From Gallaecimonas sp. GXIMD4217 (GTDB taxonomy: Bacteria; Pseudomonadota; Gammaproteobacteria; Enterobacterales; Gallaecimonadaceae): 64,000 bases of DNA. A program made the translations under genes and the position numbers. The notes under the pieces are model-generated. The model made no database searches. It saw nothing but the letters and a program-made list of their open reading frames with translations, and was not told the DNA's origin. Positions within the stretch are counted from its first letter, which is position 1. Each line of letters begins with the position of its first letter. Location: positions 1,329,455 to 1,393,454 of the forward strand of contig NZ_CP149925.1 of NCBI RefSeq assembly GCF_038087665.1. Direction: 5' to 3'. Of this stretch, positions 53,237-61,957 are shown piece after piece.

Positions 53237-53992
53237 TCATTTCGGCCAGCCGGTCGGCACCACGAAGTGCCGCTCCAGGCAAGCGTTTGCCTCCCGCGCT
53301 ATCATCAAGGGCCTGTCTATTGCCTTGCGTAACGGCCTGAGTTCCTCCAATTCCACCTTCGCTATCCACTGCCAACGCTCCAGCTCGAACCAGTCGCCCC
53401 TGGGCAGGTTGTGGGCCTGGTACCAGTGTCCCTGGGCGTGCTCCGGGCGCACATAGTCCCGGTGCGGACCATGGCCGAACAGCATGCCCCGGCTCAGCAG
53501 CCGCCTGTTGTCGATGCGCCAGCCCCGGGCCTCGAGCCAGTCCCTGGCTTCGGCTTTCTGCAATAGCGGCAACTGGTGTGTGGCCAGGTGCGCCGCCTTT
53601 TCCTCCAGCCAGTCCCTCTTGCCCGGTCCCAGCCAGCCCGCTTCCAGGCCCAGATAGAACTTCACCGTCAGCTCCCAGTGCTCCAGGCTGCCGGTTTCCT
53701 TGTCCAGCACGATCAGATCCGGTGCGCCCAGGGTGCGACCGCCCACATGGATGGCCTCGTCCTGGCTCAGCAGCTCGTAGCGGTGATCGGCGGCCAGCCA
53801 GGCCGCCACCAGCACCTCGAAGCGCTTGCCAAGGCGTTTTTCCCGGCCGAGGGCCTGGGCCAGGGCGGCCAGATCCACCCTGGGCTGGCCACAGAGCGCC
53901 GGCTCGGGGGCCAGGCCCAGCAGGGCGGGGCTGCGGATCACCCAGTCCAGCATGGCGCTGGCCTGAGCCTCGGTGAATGTAAAGTCACTCAT
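53237..53992 (-). CDS. DUF1853 family protein
   Basis: A 251-aa protein of the DUF1853 family. It opens AMLDWVIRSPALLGL, then has GKRFEVLVAAWLA and a conserved block DLIVLDKETGSLEHWELTVKFYLG. That block resembles the PD-(D/E)xK-like core (Asp and Glu-x-x-x-Lys), so a nuclease-like fold is possible but unproven. In-frame ATGs exist at 54088 and 54112; I choose 53992, since the longer versions run into the divergent operator at 54105. It converges with ihfA and is divergent from the photoprotection operon. Confidence 0.7.
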   Translation of the reverse strand: MSDFTFTEAQASAMLDWVIRSPALLGLAPEPALCGQPRVDLAALAQALGREKRLGKRFEVLVAAWLAADHRYELLSQDEAIHVGGRTLGAPDLIVLDKETGSLEHWELTVKFYLGLEAGWLGPGKRDWLEEKAAHLATHQLPLLQKAEARDWLEARGWRIDNRRLLSRGMLFGHGPHRDYVRPEHAQGHWYQAHNLPRGDWFELERWQWIAKVELEELRPLRKAIDRPLMIAREANACLERHFVVPTGWPK

Positions 53993-54104
53993 GCTAACGG
54001 CTTGTCGTTGAAGCTCTTCTTCCAAGGGTAACAGCCTGGCCGTGGCTGGATCCTGCCTGTGAATGGTAAAAAGTTGTGCGCTGGTCATTTTGTGATCTAT
54101 AAAT

Positions 54105-54129
54105 CTATACAAGGATTATTTTTGTATAG
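54105..54129. promoter_or_regulatory. Perfect inverted repeat operator candidate (MerR/LitR-type)
   Basis: CTATACAA (54105-54112), 9 bases, TTGTATAG (54122-54129). It lies 9 bases before the first gene of the operon that encodes a MerR-type regulator and a photolyase, and could control the divergent DUF1853 gene as well. The length (25 bp) and symmetry suit a dimeric MerR-family protein. Confidence 0.6.
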
Positions 54130-54138
54130 GTATGAGTC

Positions 54139-55083
54139 ATGGCCATCCGGGTTGGCGTCAGTGCCTGTGTGCTTGGCGACAGGGTCCGCTTCGACGGCGG
54201 CCACAAGTTGTCCCATTTCGTTGCCGAGGAGCTGGCGCGCGTCTTCCGCTTCGTGCCCATCTGCCCGGAACAGGCCATCGGCATGGGGGTGCCCAGGCCC
54301 AGCGTTCGCCTGGTGGGGGATCCCGCCCGGCCCAGGGTCAAGGGCTGCCAGCAGCCGGACCTGGATGTCACCGACCGGCTGCTCGCCTTCGGTCGCCGGG
54401 CGCTGCCGTCCCTGGCGCAGCTGAGCGGCTATGTGCTGTGCGGCAAGTCGCCCAGCTGCGGCATGGCGCGGGTGCGGGTGTACAAGGAAAACGGTGACGG
54501 CCTGGGCAAGGTGGGGGTTGGTGTCTTCGCCCGGCAGCTGATGGCGACCTATCCCAACCTGCCGGTGGAAGAAGATGGCCGCCTCCAGGATCCCTTGCTT
54601 CGGGAAAACTTCGTGCTGCGGGTGCTGGCCTACCACCAGTGGCAAAGCCTGCTGGCCCAGGGGCTCAGCCACCAGGTGCTCCAGGATTTCCATCGCCGCC
54701 ACAAGTTCCTGCTGCTGGCGCATCACCAGCAGGCCTACCGGCAGCTTGGACCACTGCTGGCCGCGGGCAAGGGGCAGGATCTCCAGGCCCTGGCCGACGA
54801 CTATATCCGCCGTTTCATGGCCGCGCTGAAGAAGCCCGCCAGCCGCTGCAACCACAGCAATGTGCTGATGCACCTGCAGGGCTTTTTCAAGCAGCAGCTG
54901 ACCAGCCTCGAGAAGGCCGAGCTGACCGAACTGATAGGCCAGTACCGCCAGGGCCTGGTGCCGCTGATGGCGCCCCTTACCCTGCTCAACCACCACCTGC
55001 GCCGCCACCCCAAGCCCTACCTGGCCGAGCAGCGCTACCTGTCTCCTTACCCCATGGAATTGAAGCTGCGTTATGGCCTCTAA
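54139..55083 (+). CDS. YbgA-like protein: TudS (DUF523) plus DUF1722 domains
   Basis: A 314-aa protein. The N-terminal DUF523 domain (about 3-150) has RVGVSACVLGDRVRFDGGHK and YVLCGKSPSCGMARVRVY; Cys10, Cys42, Cys101 and Cys107 are candidates for the 4Fe-4S cluster of TudS thiouracil desulfidase, with which DUF523 is related. The C-terminal DUF1722 domain (about 190-305) has the pattern HKFLLLAHHQQAYRQLG and a basic C-terminal part. It overlaps the MerR gene by 11 bp. In many marine bacteria this gene accompanies photolyase, consistent with damage-related thiobase handling; that link is inference. Confidence 0.85.
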   Translation: MAIRVGVSACVLGDRVRFDGGHKLSHFVAEELARVFRFVPICPEQAIGMGVPRPSVRLVGDPARPRVKGCQQPDLDVTDRLLAFGRRALPSLAQLSGYVLCGKSPSCGMARVRVYKENGDGLGKVGVGVFARQLMATYPNLPVEEDGRLQDPLLRENFVLRVLAYHQWQSLLAQGLSHQVLQDFHRRHKFLLLAHHQQAYRQLGPLLAAGKGQDLQALADDYIRRFMAALKKPASRCNHSNVLMHLQGFFKQQLTSLEKAELTELIGQYRQGLVPLMAPLTLLNHHLRRHPKPYLAEQRYLSPYPMELKLRYGL

Positions 55084-55789
55084 GCTGCGTATCGGCGAGT
55101 TGTCGGCGCGAACCGGCGTCCTGCCCGTGACCCTGAGGGCCTGGGAAACCCGTTATGGCCTGTTAAAGCCGGAGCGCCTGCCCAAGGGCCACCGGCTCTA
55201 CGACCGGTCCGACGTGGCCAGGGTCAAGCAGATCAAGCATTGGCTGGGCCAGGGGGTGCCGCTCAGGCAGATCCCGGCCCGGCTGGCCGGGCAAGGGCAA
55301 GAGCCTGCGGCGGCGTCGCCCCACGGCCAGCTGCTGGCCCTGGCCCAGACCCTGCGCAGTCAGCAGTTGCGCCAGGCGCTGAGCCAGCTGTTCAAGGAAA
55401 CCCCCCTTGCCTTGCTGCTGGACGAGCTGTTTGCCTTGTTGCCCAACTGGCCGGATACCCCCTTGGGCCAGGCCGGGCTGGCCCTGTTCGAGTTCGAACT
55501 GGCCCGGCAGCTGAGCCGCTTCCACTGGTCCCGGCAGCAGCCCAGGGGCCAGGCGATCCTGGCCGGCGCCTTGCCGCCCCTGTGGCGAAGCGGCGCCGTG
55601 GCGGTGCTGGGGCGCCATTACCAGCTGCTGGATCTGGGCACCGCCTGCAGCGCCGGCACCTTGCGCCTGGCCAGCCAGGCCCTGGGCGGCGTGCCGGTCT
55701 TTGTTGGCAGGCTGGCCCAGGCCGCCGACGATTGGCAGCGGATAGGCCCGCCCATGACCTTCACCGAGCTGCAGCAGGGCCTGCCATGA
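55073..55789 (+). CDS. MerR-family transcriptional regulator
   Basis: A 238-aa regulator. The N-terminal winged helix-turn-helix is classical: LRIGELSARTGVLPVTLRAW, then ETRYGLLKPERLPKGHRLYD (residues about 3-45). The C-terminal part (about 90-238) is helical and then Gly/Ala-rich. It lacks the obvious DxHxxG cobalamin motif of LitR/CarH, so light sensing through B12 is not supported. It is flanked by ybgA-like and phrB genes with ATGA-type overlaps, so it probably regulates them through the inverted repeat at 54105. Confidence 0.85.
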   Translation: MASKLRIGELSARTGVLPVTLRAWETRYGLLKPERLPKGHRLYDRSDVARVKQIKHWLGQGVPLRQIPARLAGQGQEPAAASPHGQLLALAQTLRSQQLRQALSQLFKETPLALLLDELFALLPNWPDTPLGQAGLALFEFELARQLSRFHWSRQQPRGQAILAGALPPLWRSGAVAVLGRHYQLLDLGTACSAGTLRLASQALGGVPVFVGRLAQAADDWQRIGPPMTFTELQQGLP

Positions 55790-57195
55790 CCCAGCTGGTG
55801 TGGTTTCGAAGCGACCTCAGAGAGCTGGACAACAGCGCCCTGCACCAGGCCCTGGTCCAGGGCGAACGCATGGACCAGGCGGTGCGGGCGCTCTTTATCG
55901 CCACCCCGGGGCAGTGGCGCCGGCACCATCTGGCGGCCATCAAGCAGGCCCTGATCGAGCGGGCCGTCACATCCCTGTCCAAGGCCCTGGCCGGCCAGGG
56001 CATTGAGCTGGACTGCCTGGTGGTTGACGACTATGCCGCCGTCCCCGACGCCCTGGCGGCCTATTGCCACAACCACCAGGTAGAGGCGCTGCACGGCAAT
56101 CGCGAATACCTGGTCAACGAGCTGGCCCGGGATGGGGCCGTCGAACAGCGCCTCGGCATTCCCTGCCACTGGTACCATGACGCCCTGCTGGTGCCGCCCG
56201 GCACCCTGTTGAATGGCCAGCACAGGCCCTTCCAGGTGTTCACCCCCTTCGCCAGGGCCTGGAAGGACAGGGTACGGATAGACAGGCCTGAGGTCAGGCT
56301 CCGTCACCAGGGCAAGCCCGTCTGCGCGCCGCCGGTGCCCCGTTTTGCCCCCAGGCTGCCCGACCACCTGACCGACGCTCTGGCAGGCTGGCCCCAGAGC
56401 GCCGAGCAGGCCCTGGCGGCCATGCGCCGCTTCGTCGCCGAGCGGGTACAGGACTACAAACGGGACAGGGACTACCCGGCCCTGGACGGCACCTCTCGGC
56501 TGTCGGCGGCCCTGGCCATCGGCCTGATCTCCCCCCGCCAGTGCCTGGCCAGGCTGCTGGCGGAGCATGGCGAGGCGATCTGGGACAGGGAAACGGGGCC
56601 GGGCGCCTGGCTCAACGAGCTGATCTGGCGCGAGTTCTACCAGCACGTGGCCTGGCACTTCCCCCGGGTGGTGAAGGGGAGGGCGTTCCAGGCCGAGACG
56701 GACCGGATCCCCTGGCAGCGGGACGAAGCCAAGCTCCAGGCCTGGAAGGACGGACGTACCGGCTACCCCATGGTGGATGCGGCCATGCGCCAGCTACGGC
56801 AGACCGGCTGGATGCACAACCGCCTGCGCATGATAGCGGCCTCCTTCCTGGTCAAGGATCTGCACCTGGACTGGCGCCTGGGGGAGCGCCATTTCATGGA
56901 ACACCTCATCGACGGCGATTTCGCCGCCAACAACGGCGGCTGGCAGTGGGCCGCCAGCACCGGCACCGACGCCGCCCCCTATTTCCGCATCTTCAATCCC
57001 ACCAGCCAGGGGCAGCGTTTTGACCCCGAGGGCGATTTTATCCGCCGCTTTTTGCCCGAGCTGGCGACCCTGTCGGGCAAGGCCGTGCACCAGCCAGGTG
57101 AGCTGGCCGAGTCCCTGGGCTATGTCAGGCCCCTGGTGGACCACCGGCAAGCCCGGGCCAGGACATTGGCGCTGTTCAAGGCGGCAAAAGGCTGA
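55786..57195 (+). CDS. phrB: Deoxyribodipyrimidine (CPD) photolyase, class I
   Basis: A 469-aa protein, close to the 472 of E. coli. The N-terminal antenna-binding domain starts QLVWFRSDLRELDNSAL. The FAD domain has WLNELIWREFYQHVAWHFP, GYPMVDAAMRQLRQTGWMHN and DFAANNGGWQWAASTGTDAA, which carry the FAD contacts and the Trp electron-transfer chain. It repairs cyclobutane dimers using blue light. Start ATG overlaps the regulator stop (ATGA), so the two are coupled; the long frame from 55240 is a shadow of the regulator gene. Confidence 0.95.
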   Translation: MTQLVWFRSDLRELDNSALHQALVQGERMDQAVRALFIATPGQWRRHHLAAIKQALIERAVTSLSKALAGQGIELDCLVVDDYAAVPDALAAYCHNHQVEALHGNREYLVNELARDGAVEQRLGIPCHWYHDALLVPPGTLLNGQHRPFQVFTPFARAWKDRVRIDRPEVRLRHQGKPVCAPPVPRFAPRLPDHLTDALAGWPQSAEQALAAMRRFVAERVQDYKRDRDYPALDGTSRLSAALAIGLISPRQCLARLLAEHGEAIWDRETGPGAWLNELIWREFYQHVAWHFPRVVKGRAFQAETDRIPWQRDEAKLQAWKDGRTGYPMVDAAMRQLRQTGWMHNRLRMIAASFLVKDLHLDWRLGERHFMEHLIDGDFAANNGGWQWAASTGTDAAPYFRIFNPTSQGQRFDPEGDFIRRFLPELATLSGKAVHQPGELAESLGYVRPLVDHRQARARTLALFKAAKG

Positions 57196-57235
57196 AGGTG
57201 GCTCCCCGGGCCCGGGAGCCCTATAATGCGCCGCC

Positions 57236-58420
57236 ATGACCGATCTTCAGACGCTCCGGGCCCAATTCCAGGCCATCGACCAACTGCTGTACCAGTACCG
57301 CTCGGACTGGCAGCTGCGTCCCTTCGAGCAGCAGGCCATCCCCTGGCCGGCGCTGGCCGGGCCGCTGTGGGCGCTGGATGACGAGCAACTGGCAGTCCTT
57401 GAGCAGGACAACCAGGCCCTGTTCGATTACCTGGCGCCCTGGCGACCGGCAGTGGTGGCGGCCCAGCCGGCCTGGCCCGAGCTGGCGCGCGCCGAGATCA
57501 CCGCGCCGTCCCGTCTGGCCAGCGGCATTCCCGGCCGCAAGTGGGCGCAGATCAGCGACTTTATCGGCGCCGCCGCCATTGCCCGGCCGGTGCTGGAGTG
57601 GTGCGCCGGCAAGGGCCACCTGGGCCGCCTGGCGGCGCTCAGCCAGGGCCAGCCGGTGCTGAGCCTGGAGCTGCAGCAGGGCCTTTGCGAGCAGGGTGAA
57701 CGGCTGGCCGGGCAATGGCGGCTCGAACACCGTTTCGTCTGCGCCGATGCCCTGGCCCCCGCAGCCAGGGACCATTTCCAGGCCAACCAGCACGGCCTGG
57801 CCCTGCATGCCTGCGGCGAGCTGCACCAGCGCTTCCTGGCCCATGGCATTGCCGCCGGCACCCAGGCCCTGACCCTGTCGCCCTGTTGCTACCACCTCAT
57901 CGACCAAGAGCACTACCGGCCCCTGTCGGCCACGGCCCGGGCCAGCAGGCTGGTGCTGGACAGGTTCGATCTGCGCCTGCCGCTCCAGGAGCAGGTGACC
58001 GGTGGCGCCCGCCAGGCCCGGCTTCGCCATACCGAGGTGCACTGGCGCCTGGCCTTCGACAGCCTGCAGCGCCAGCTCAGGGAGCGTGATGAGTACCTGC
58101 CGCTGCCGACCCTGCCCAAGCAGCTGCTGACCGGCGATTTCGCCGACTTCCTGGCCTGGGCCTGTGACCGGAAGGGCCTGGCCTGCCCGGCCGGGCTCGA
58201 CCAGGCCCACTGGCTGCGGGAAGGTCGCCGCCGCCAGGGCCTGGTGCGCCGCATCGAGCTGGTGCGCCACCTCTACCGTGCCCCCCTGGAGGCCTGGCTG
58301 CTGCTCGACAGGGCCCTGCTGCTGGCGGAAAATGGCTACCAGGTGCGCCTGGGCACCTTCACCGACCGCCACAACACCCCCAGAAACCTGATGATCCACG
58401 CCGAAAGAGGAGCCCATTGA
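57236..58420 (+). CDS. Class I SAM-dependent methyltransferase (GSTCD/METTL25-like)
   Basis: A 394-aa protein. The SAM-binding loop is VLEWCAGKGHLGRLAAL (about 117-133), followed by LSLELQQGLCEQGERLA (acidic end of strand 2). ALHACGELHQRFL (about 181-193) and TLSPCCYHLI (about 205-214) fit the group with human GSTCD and METTL25, which have an ACG...PCC signature. Substrate unknown; RNA or protein are possible. It is followed with a TGATG overlap by a cupin-like protein. A short GC hairpin at 57195-57222 precedes it. Confidence 0.75.
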   Translation: MTDLQTLRAQFQAIDQLLYQYRSDWQLRPFEQQAIPWPALAGPLWALDDEQLAVLEQDNQALFDYLAPWRPAVVAAQPAWPELARAEITAPSRLASGIPGRKWAQISDFIGAAAIARPVLEWCAGKGHLGRLAALSQGQPVLSLELQQGLCEQGERLAGQWRLEHRFVCADALAPAARDHFQANQHGLALHACGELHQRFLAHGIAAGTQALTLSPCCYHLIDQEHYRPLSATARASRLVLDRFDLRLPLQEQVTGGARQARLRHTEVHWRLAFDSLQRQLRERDEYLPLPTLPKQLLTGDFADFLAWACDRKGLACPAGLDQAHWLREGRRRQGLVRRIELVRHLYRAPLEAWLLLDRALLLAENGYQVRLGTFTDRHNTPRNLMIHAERGAH

Positions 58421-58947
58421 TGGCCTATCTGCCCGTAACCCTGGAATGCCGCGACCTTGAACAGGCCCGCCTGTCCGCCCGGCAGCGCTTGCCGGTTCCC
58501 CTGCTGGTCCAGGTCGTCCAGGGCACCGGCCTGGTGCGACTGGGCAAGGATTATTACCAGCTGCTTCCGGGCCGGCTCTGCTGGTTGCCCGCCAATGTGC
58601 TTTTTACCCTGGGCGCCGAGGCCGGTGCCCGGGTGCGCATGGCGTGGTTTTCCAGCCGCCTGGGCCTGGCATTGCCGGCACAGGCCGGGTGGCTGGCCGA
58701 CGGCGACTGGCTTGGCGCCGTGCTGGACAGGGCCGAACGGGCCGGGGGCGAAAGCCGGGCCCGCCTGCTGCGGGTGCTGGCGGATGAGCTGGTGGATACA
58801 AAGGTATCTTCGCTGACACAAAAGCTGGACTGGCCGGCGACCCAGGGCCCCCTGTTGCCCTTGGCGCAAATCGAGGCGGGGCGCCGCGGCGAGCATGTCG
58901 ACGGCCTGTCCCTTGACCCCAGACCCTGGCGTCTTAATCCCGCGTAG
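58420..58947 (+). CDS. Cupin-like protein of unknown function
   Basis: A 175-aa protein. Residues about 20-85 (VPLLVQVVQGTGLVRLGKDY then LLPGRLCWLPANVLFTLGAE) have the alternating pattern of the AraC N-terminal cupin barrel. A helical part (about 100-130) follows, but no helix-turn-helix, so it is not a complete AraC regulator. The ATG overlaps the methyltransferase stop by one base, implying co-expression. No metal-binding His pattern is obvious. Confidence 0.55.
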   Translation: MAYLPVTLECRDLEQARLSARQRLPVPLLVQVVQGTGLVRLGKDYYQLLPGRLCWLPANVLFTLGAEAGARVRMAWFSSRLGLALPAQAGWLADGDWLGAVLDRAERAGGESRARLLRVLADELVDTKVSSLTQKLDWPATQGPLLPLAQIEAGRRGEHVDGLSLDPRPWRLNPA

Positions 58948-59136
58948 TGTGACATCGATCGCGTCAGGCTGTTGTCTTTGCCATCAAAGCGTCGTATAAA
59001 AGCCCACAAAGGTTAACGAAGATTTAACCTTTGTTTGCACAAACACACAATTACTGGCTGGCAGCCTGTTCGGGATGGAATCTCATAAAAAGCAGCAAGG
59101 AAGAGCCGCTGCGACGCCGTTGGGAGGAAGACATCC

Positions 59137-60711
59137 ATGAAACTGGCTCATCTCAAGCCGATCACCGCCGCGGTGGCCCTGGCCATCTCCGGCTCCGCCC
59201 TGGCCGGTGCCGATAACGGCGAGCGCTACATCGTCAAGTTCAAAGAGGGTCACGGCCCCGCCGCCAAGGCCATGCTGAAGTCCAAGGGCGCTTCCCTGAA
59301 GCTGAGCCTGGACAAGCACAATGCCGCCGCCTTCAGCATCCCTGCCCAGGCCCTGAAAGGCCTGCAGAACAACCCCCATGTTGAATACGTGGAAGCGGAC
59401 GTCAAGCGCTATCCCATGTCCCAGGTGGTTCCCTACGGTATCCCCCTGGTGCAGGCCGATCAGCTTAGTGACGCCCAGACCGGCAACATGACCGTTTGTA
59501 TCATCGACTCCGGCTACCAGCTGGCCCACGAAGATCTGGCCGGCAACAACGTCGACGGTACCAATGATCCCGGTACCGGCAACTGGTACGAAGACAAAAA
59601 CCACCACGGCACCCATGTGGCCGGCACCATCGCCGCCCTGAACAACAACGTCGGCGTGGTGGGTGTCAACCCCAACGGCAACCTCAACCTGCACATCATC
59701 AAGGTGTTCAACGCCGATGGCTGGGGTTATTCCTCCAGCCTGGTCAGCGCCCTGGACAAGTGTGAGCAGGCCGGCGCCAAGGTCATCAACATGAGCCTGG
59801 GCGGCAGCCGCGCCAGCCGCACCGAAGACAACGCCTTTGCCGCCGCCGAGGGCCGTGGCGTGCTGAGCATCGCCGCCGCCGGTAACGACGGCAACACCCG
59901 TCACTCCTACCCGGCTTCCTACGACTCCGTGGTCTCCGTGGCCGCCGTGGACGCCAACAAGCAGCATGCCGATTTCTCCCAGCGCACCAGCCAGGTTGAA
60001 CTGGCCGGCCCGGGGGTCGGCGTGCTGTCCTCCGTGGAGATGGGTACCGCCCTGGTGGCCAGTGCCAACGTGGCCGGCACCGGCTTCGAAGCCATCGGCA
60101 TGGATGGTGCTCCCCAGGGCAGCGGTGAAGGCCTGCTGGCCAACTGCGGCACCGGCGAGGCCCCCTGTGACGCCAACGGCCAGGTCTGCCTGATCCAGCG
60201 CGGCAACATCAGCTTTGCCGAGAAGGTGCAGAACTGCGAGGCCGGCGGTGGCGTCGGCGCCATCATCTACAACAACGAGCCCGGCGCCCTGAACGGCACC
60301 CTGGGTGAGACCGTCACCGCCATCCCCTCCGTGGGCGTGAGCGACGTTGACGGTGCCGCCATGCTGGCCCAGGTCGGCTCCCTGGCCAATGTCACCATCG
60401 ACGCCGGCAACTACGCCTACTTCGACGGTACCTCCATGGCTACCCCGCACGTGGCCGGTGTCGCCGCCCTGGTGTGGAGCCACTTCCCGCAGTGCAGCAA
60501 CACCGAGATCCGTGCCGCCCTGGTGGCGACCGCCGAGGATCTGGGCAGTGCCGGTCGTGATGACTACTACGGCCATGGCCTGGTCCAGGCCAAGGACGCC
60601 GTCGATTACCTGACCACCTACGGCTGCGCCGGCAACGGTGGTGGCGATAACGGCGGTGGTGACGGTGGCGCCTGCAAGGGCAAGGGCTGTAACGGCAAAA
60701 ACAAGCGATAA
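59137..60711 (+). CDS. Secreted subtilisin-type serine protease (S8) with PA domain
   Basis: A 524-aa exported protease. A signal peptide (about 1-22, ending SGSALA) is followed by an I9 pro-domain (about 28-93, RYIVKFKEGHGPAAKAML). The catalytic triad is Asp in VCIIDSGYQLAHEDL (about 123), His in HHGTHVAGTIAAL (about 157) and Ser in FDGTSMATPHVAG (about 433). A protease-associated domain is inserted before the Ser (about 300-405, with VCLIQRGNISFAEK). The C-terminus is Gly/Asp-rich and ends in Cys/Lys (GACKGKGCNGKNKR), possibly a linker remnant or disulfide. Nutrient acquisition is likely. It is a single gene with its own terminator. Confidence 0.93.
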   Translation: MKLAHLKPITAAVALAISGSALAGADNGERYIVKFKEGHGPAAKAMLKSKGASLKLSLDKHNAAAFSIPAQALKGLQNNPHVEYVEADVKRYPMSQVVPYGIPLVQADQLSDAQTGNMTVCIIDSGYQLAHEDLAGNNVDGTNDPGTGNWYEDKNHHGTHVAGTIAALNNNVGVVGVNPNGNLNLHIIKVFNADGWGYSSSLVSALDKCEQAGAKVINMSLGGSRASRTEDNAFAAAEGRGVLSIAAAGNDGNTRHSYPASYDSVVSVAAVDANKQHADFSQRTSQVELAGPGVGVLSSVEMGTALVASANVAGTGFEAIGMDGAPQGSGEGLLANCGTGEAPCDANGQVCLIQRGNISFAEKVQNCEAGGGVGAIIYNNEPGALNGTLGETVTAIPSVGVSDVDGAAMLAQVGSLANVTIDAGNYAYFDGTSMATPHVAGVAALVWSHFPQCSNTEIRAALVATAEDLGSAGRDDYYGHGLVQAKDAVDYLTTYGCAGNGGGDNGGGDGGACKGKGCNGKNKR

Positions 60712-60734
60712 GACAGGTCCCCAACCCCTGTCGT

Positions 60735-60761
60735 AAAAGGCGCCGCAAGGCGCCTTTTTTT
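60735..60761 (+). terminator. Terminator after the protease gene
   Basis: AAAA-GGCGCC-GCAA-GGCGCC then seven T residues. Begins about 24 bases after the stop. Confidence 0.9.
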
Positions 60762-60813
60762 GCGCCCGCCACTGTGCTAGAAAACGGCCTTCGTTATCGA
60801 AAGGAGCGCATCC

Positions 60814-60945
60814 ATGGGACGATTCCTGCTTGCCCTGGGGCTTTGGCTGCTGGCGGCGGCCGCCATGATCTGGTGGCATCCCCTGCTGGGCATCGGCCTG
60901 ATGCTGGCCGGTTTCCTGGCCCTGGCCATGGGGCCAAGGCATTGA
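60814..60945 (+). CDS. Small membrane protein (43 aa)
   Basis: A 43-residue protein: MGRFLLALGLWLLAAAAMIW, then a short turn and a second helix to the end, MGPRH. Two hydrophobic helices with a short loop. AAAGGAG lies 8 bases before ATG 60814. It converges with the alpha/beta hydrolase gene, 7 bases apart. Unknown function; base usage is host-like. Confidence 0.6.
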   Translation: MGRFLLALGLWLLAAAAMIWWHPLLGIGLMLAGFLALAMGPRH

Positions 60946-60952
60946 CTATCCG

Positions 60953-61891
60953 TCAGGGCGCCGGGGGGAGCCGGCTCAGGAAACGGTCGATCTCCGCCAT
61001 GATGGCATCCGCCTCCGTGTAGAGCATGTCGTGGCCCTTGCCTTCAAAGGGCACCAGAATGGCGCCCGGGATCCCCTGGCCGACCAGTTGGGCATGGTCG
61101 AAGGGAACCACCTCGTCACTGGTGCCGTGCAGCACCAGGGTAGGGCAGCGGATCCCGGCCAGATCCGGGGTGGCCAGGGTGCCGAACTGGCGGGCATCGT
61201 TGAACAGGCCGTCCCTGAAGTGGCTGAACAGCGACAGGTACTCGGCGAAGTCAGCGGACATGGCCCGTTGCTGCCGCTCGGGCAGGGTCGGGAACAGCTG
61301 CGCCAGGATCCTATCCGACAGCAGCCACATCACGAAGTTATTGTCGAGTACGGTGCGCAGCAGCCTGGTGTAGAAGCCGCTGCCACTGCCCGCCAGGCCC
61401 TGGGCCGGTTGCTTGGCCAGGGCCTCGATCAGCACCAGGGCGGCGCACTTGTCACCGTGCTGGCGGGCAAAGGACAGCGCCGCCGGGCCGCCACCGGAGA
61501 TCCCCACCACCACCACCTTGTCCAGGGCCAGCTGCTGCACCAGGGCCGCGAAGGCGTCGGCCTGCTGGGCCGGGGTACGGCCGGTCTCCACCGGGGTGCG
61601 CAGGTAGCCGGGGCGGCTGGCGCTGATCAAGCGATAGCGCTGGAACAGGGCGTCATAGAAGGGAAAATTGAGGTTGCCCCGGTAGCTCGATGGGGTGCCG
61701 TGGAACTGCAACAGGGCCGGGCCCCGGCCCTTGCTCAGGTATTCCACCGGCCCCAGGGGCGTCTTGGCCAGGCGGCTTTCGCTGGTCCACTTGGCGTAGG
61801 TGTCGGCCTTGAACTGGCGGTAATGGAAATAGCTGGCCAGGGTGGCCAGGAGCGCCAGGACCAGGGCCATGAGGAATAGACGTCTTGCCAT
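60953..61891 (-). CDS. Alpha/beta hydrolase, membrane-anchored
   Basis: A 312-aa protein with an N-terminal anchor (FLMALVLALLATLASYF, about 6-22). The nucleophile elbow VVVGISGGGPAALSFA (Ser in GISGG, about 135) and the early strand/oxyanion GTPSSYRGNLNF fit the fold. The acid lies in LHGTSDEVVPFDHA, and the His in FEGKGHDMLYTEADA (about 293). The closest families are epoxide hydrolase and haloalkane dehalogenase-like lipases; the substrate is not predictable. Its start is 67 bases from the MFS gene end. Confidence 0.85.
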   Translation of the reverse strand: MARRLFLMALVLALLATLASYFHYRQFKADTYAKWTSESRLAKTPLGPVEYLSKGRGPALLQFHGTPSSYRGNLNFPFYDALFQRYRLISASRPGYLRTPVETGRTPAQQADAFAALVQQLALDKVVVVGISGGGPAALSFARQHGDKCAALVLIEALAKQPAQGLAGSGSGFYTRLLRTVLDNNFVMWLLSDRILAQLFPTLPERQQRAMSADFAEYLSLFSHFRDGLFNDARQFGTLATPDLAGIRCPTLVLHGTSDEVVPFDHAQLVGQGIPGAILVPFEGKGHDMLYTEADAIMAEIDRFLSRLPPAP

Positions 61892-61957
61892 GACTGCCGA
61901 ACTTCCGGGGGTGACGGTTTTTTAAGCATAGCGCCGGCTGGCCCTTATCGAGTCGGG

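Noticed and set aside
59083..60942. Minus-strand 619-codon open frame opposite the subtilase
   Set aside because: Shadow of the protease gene; low-complexity Gly/Val/His composition.
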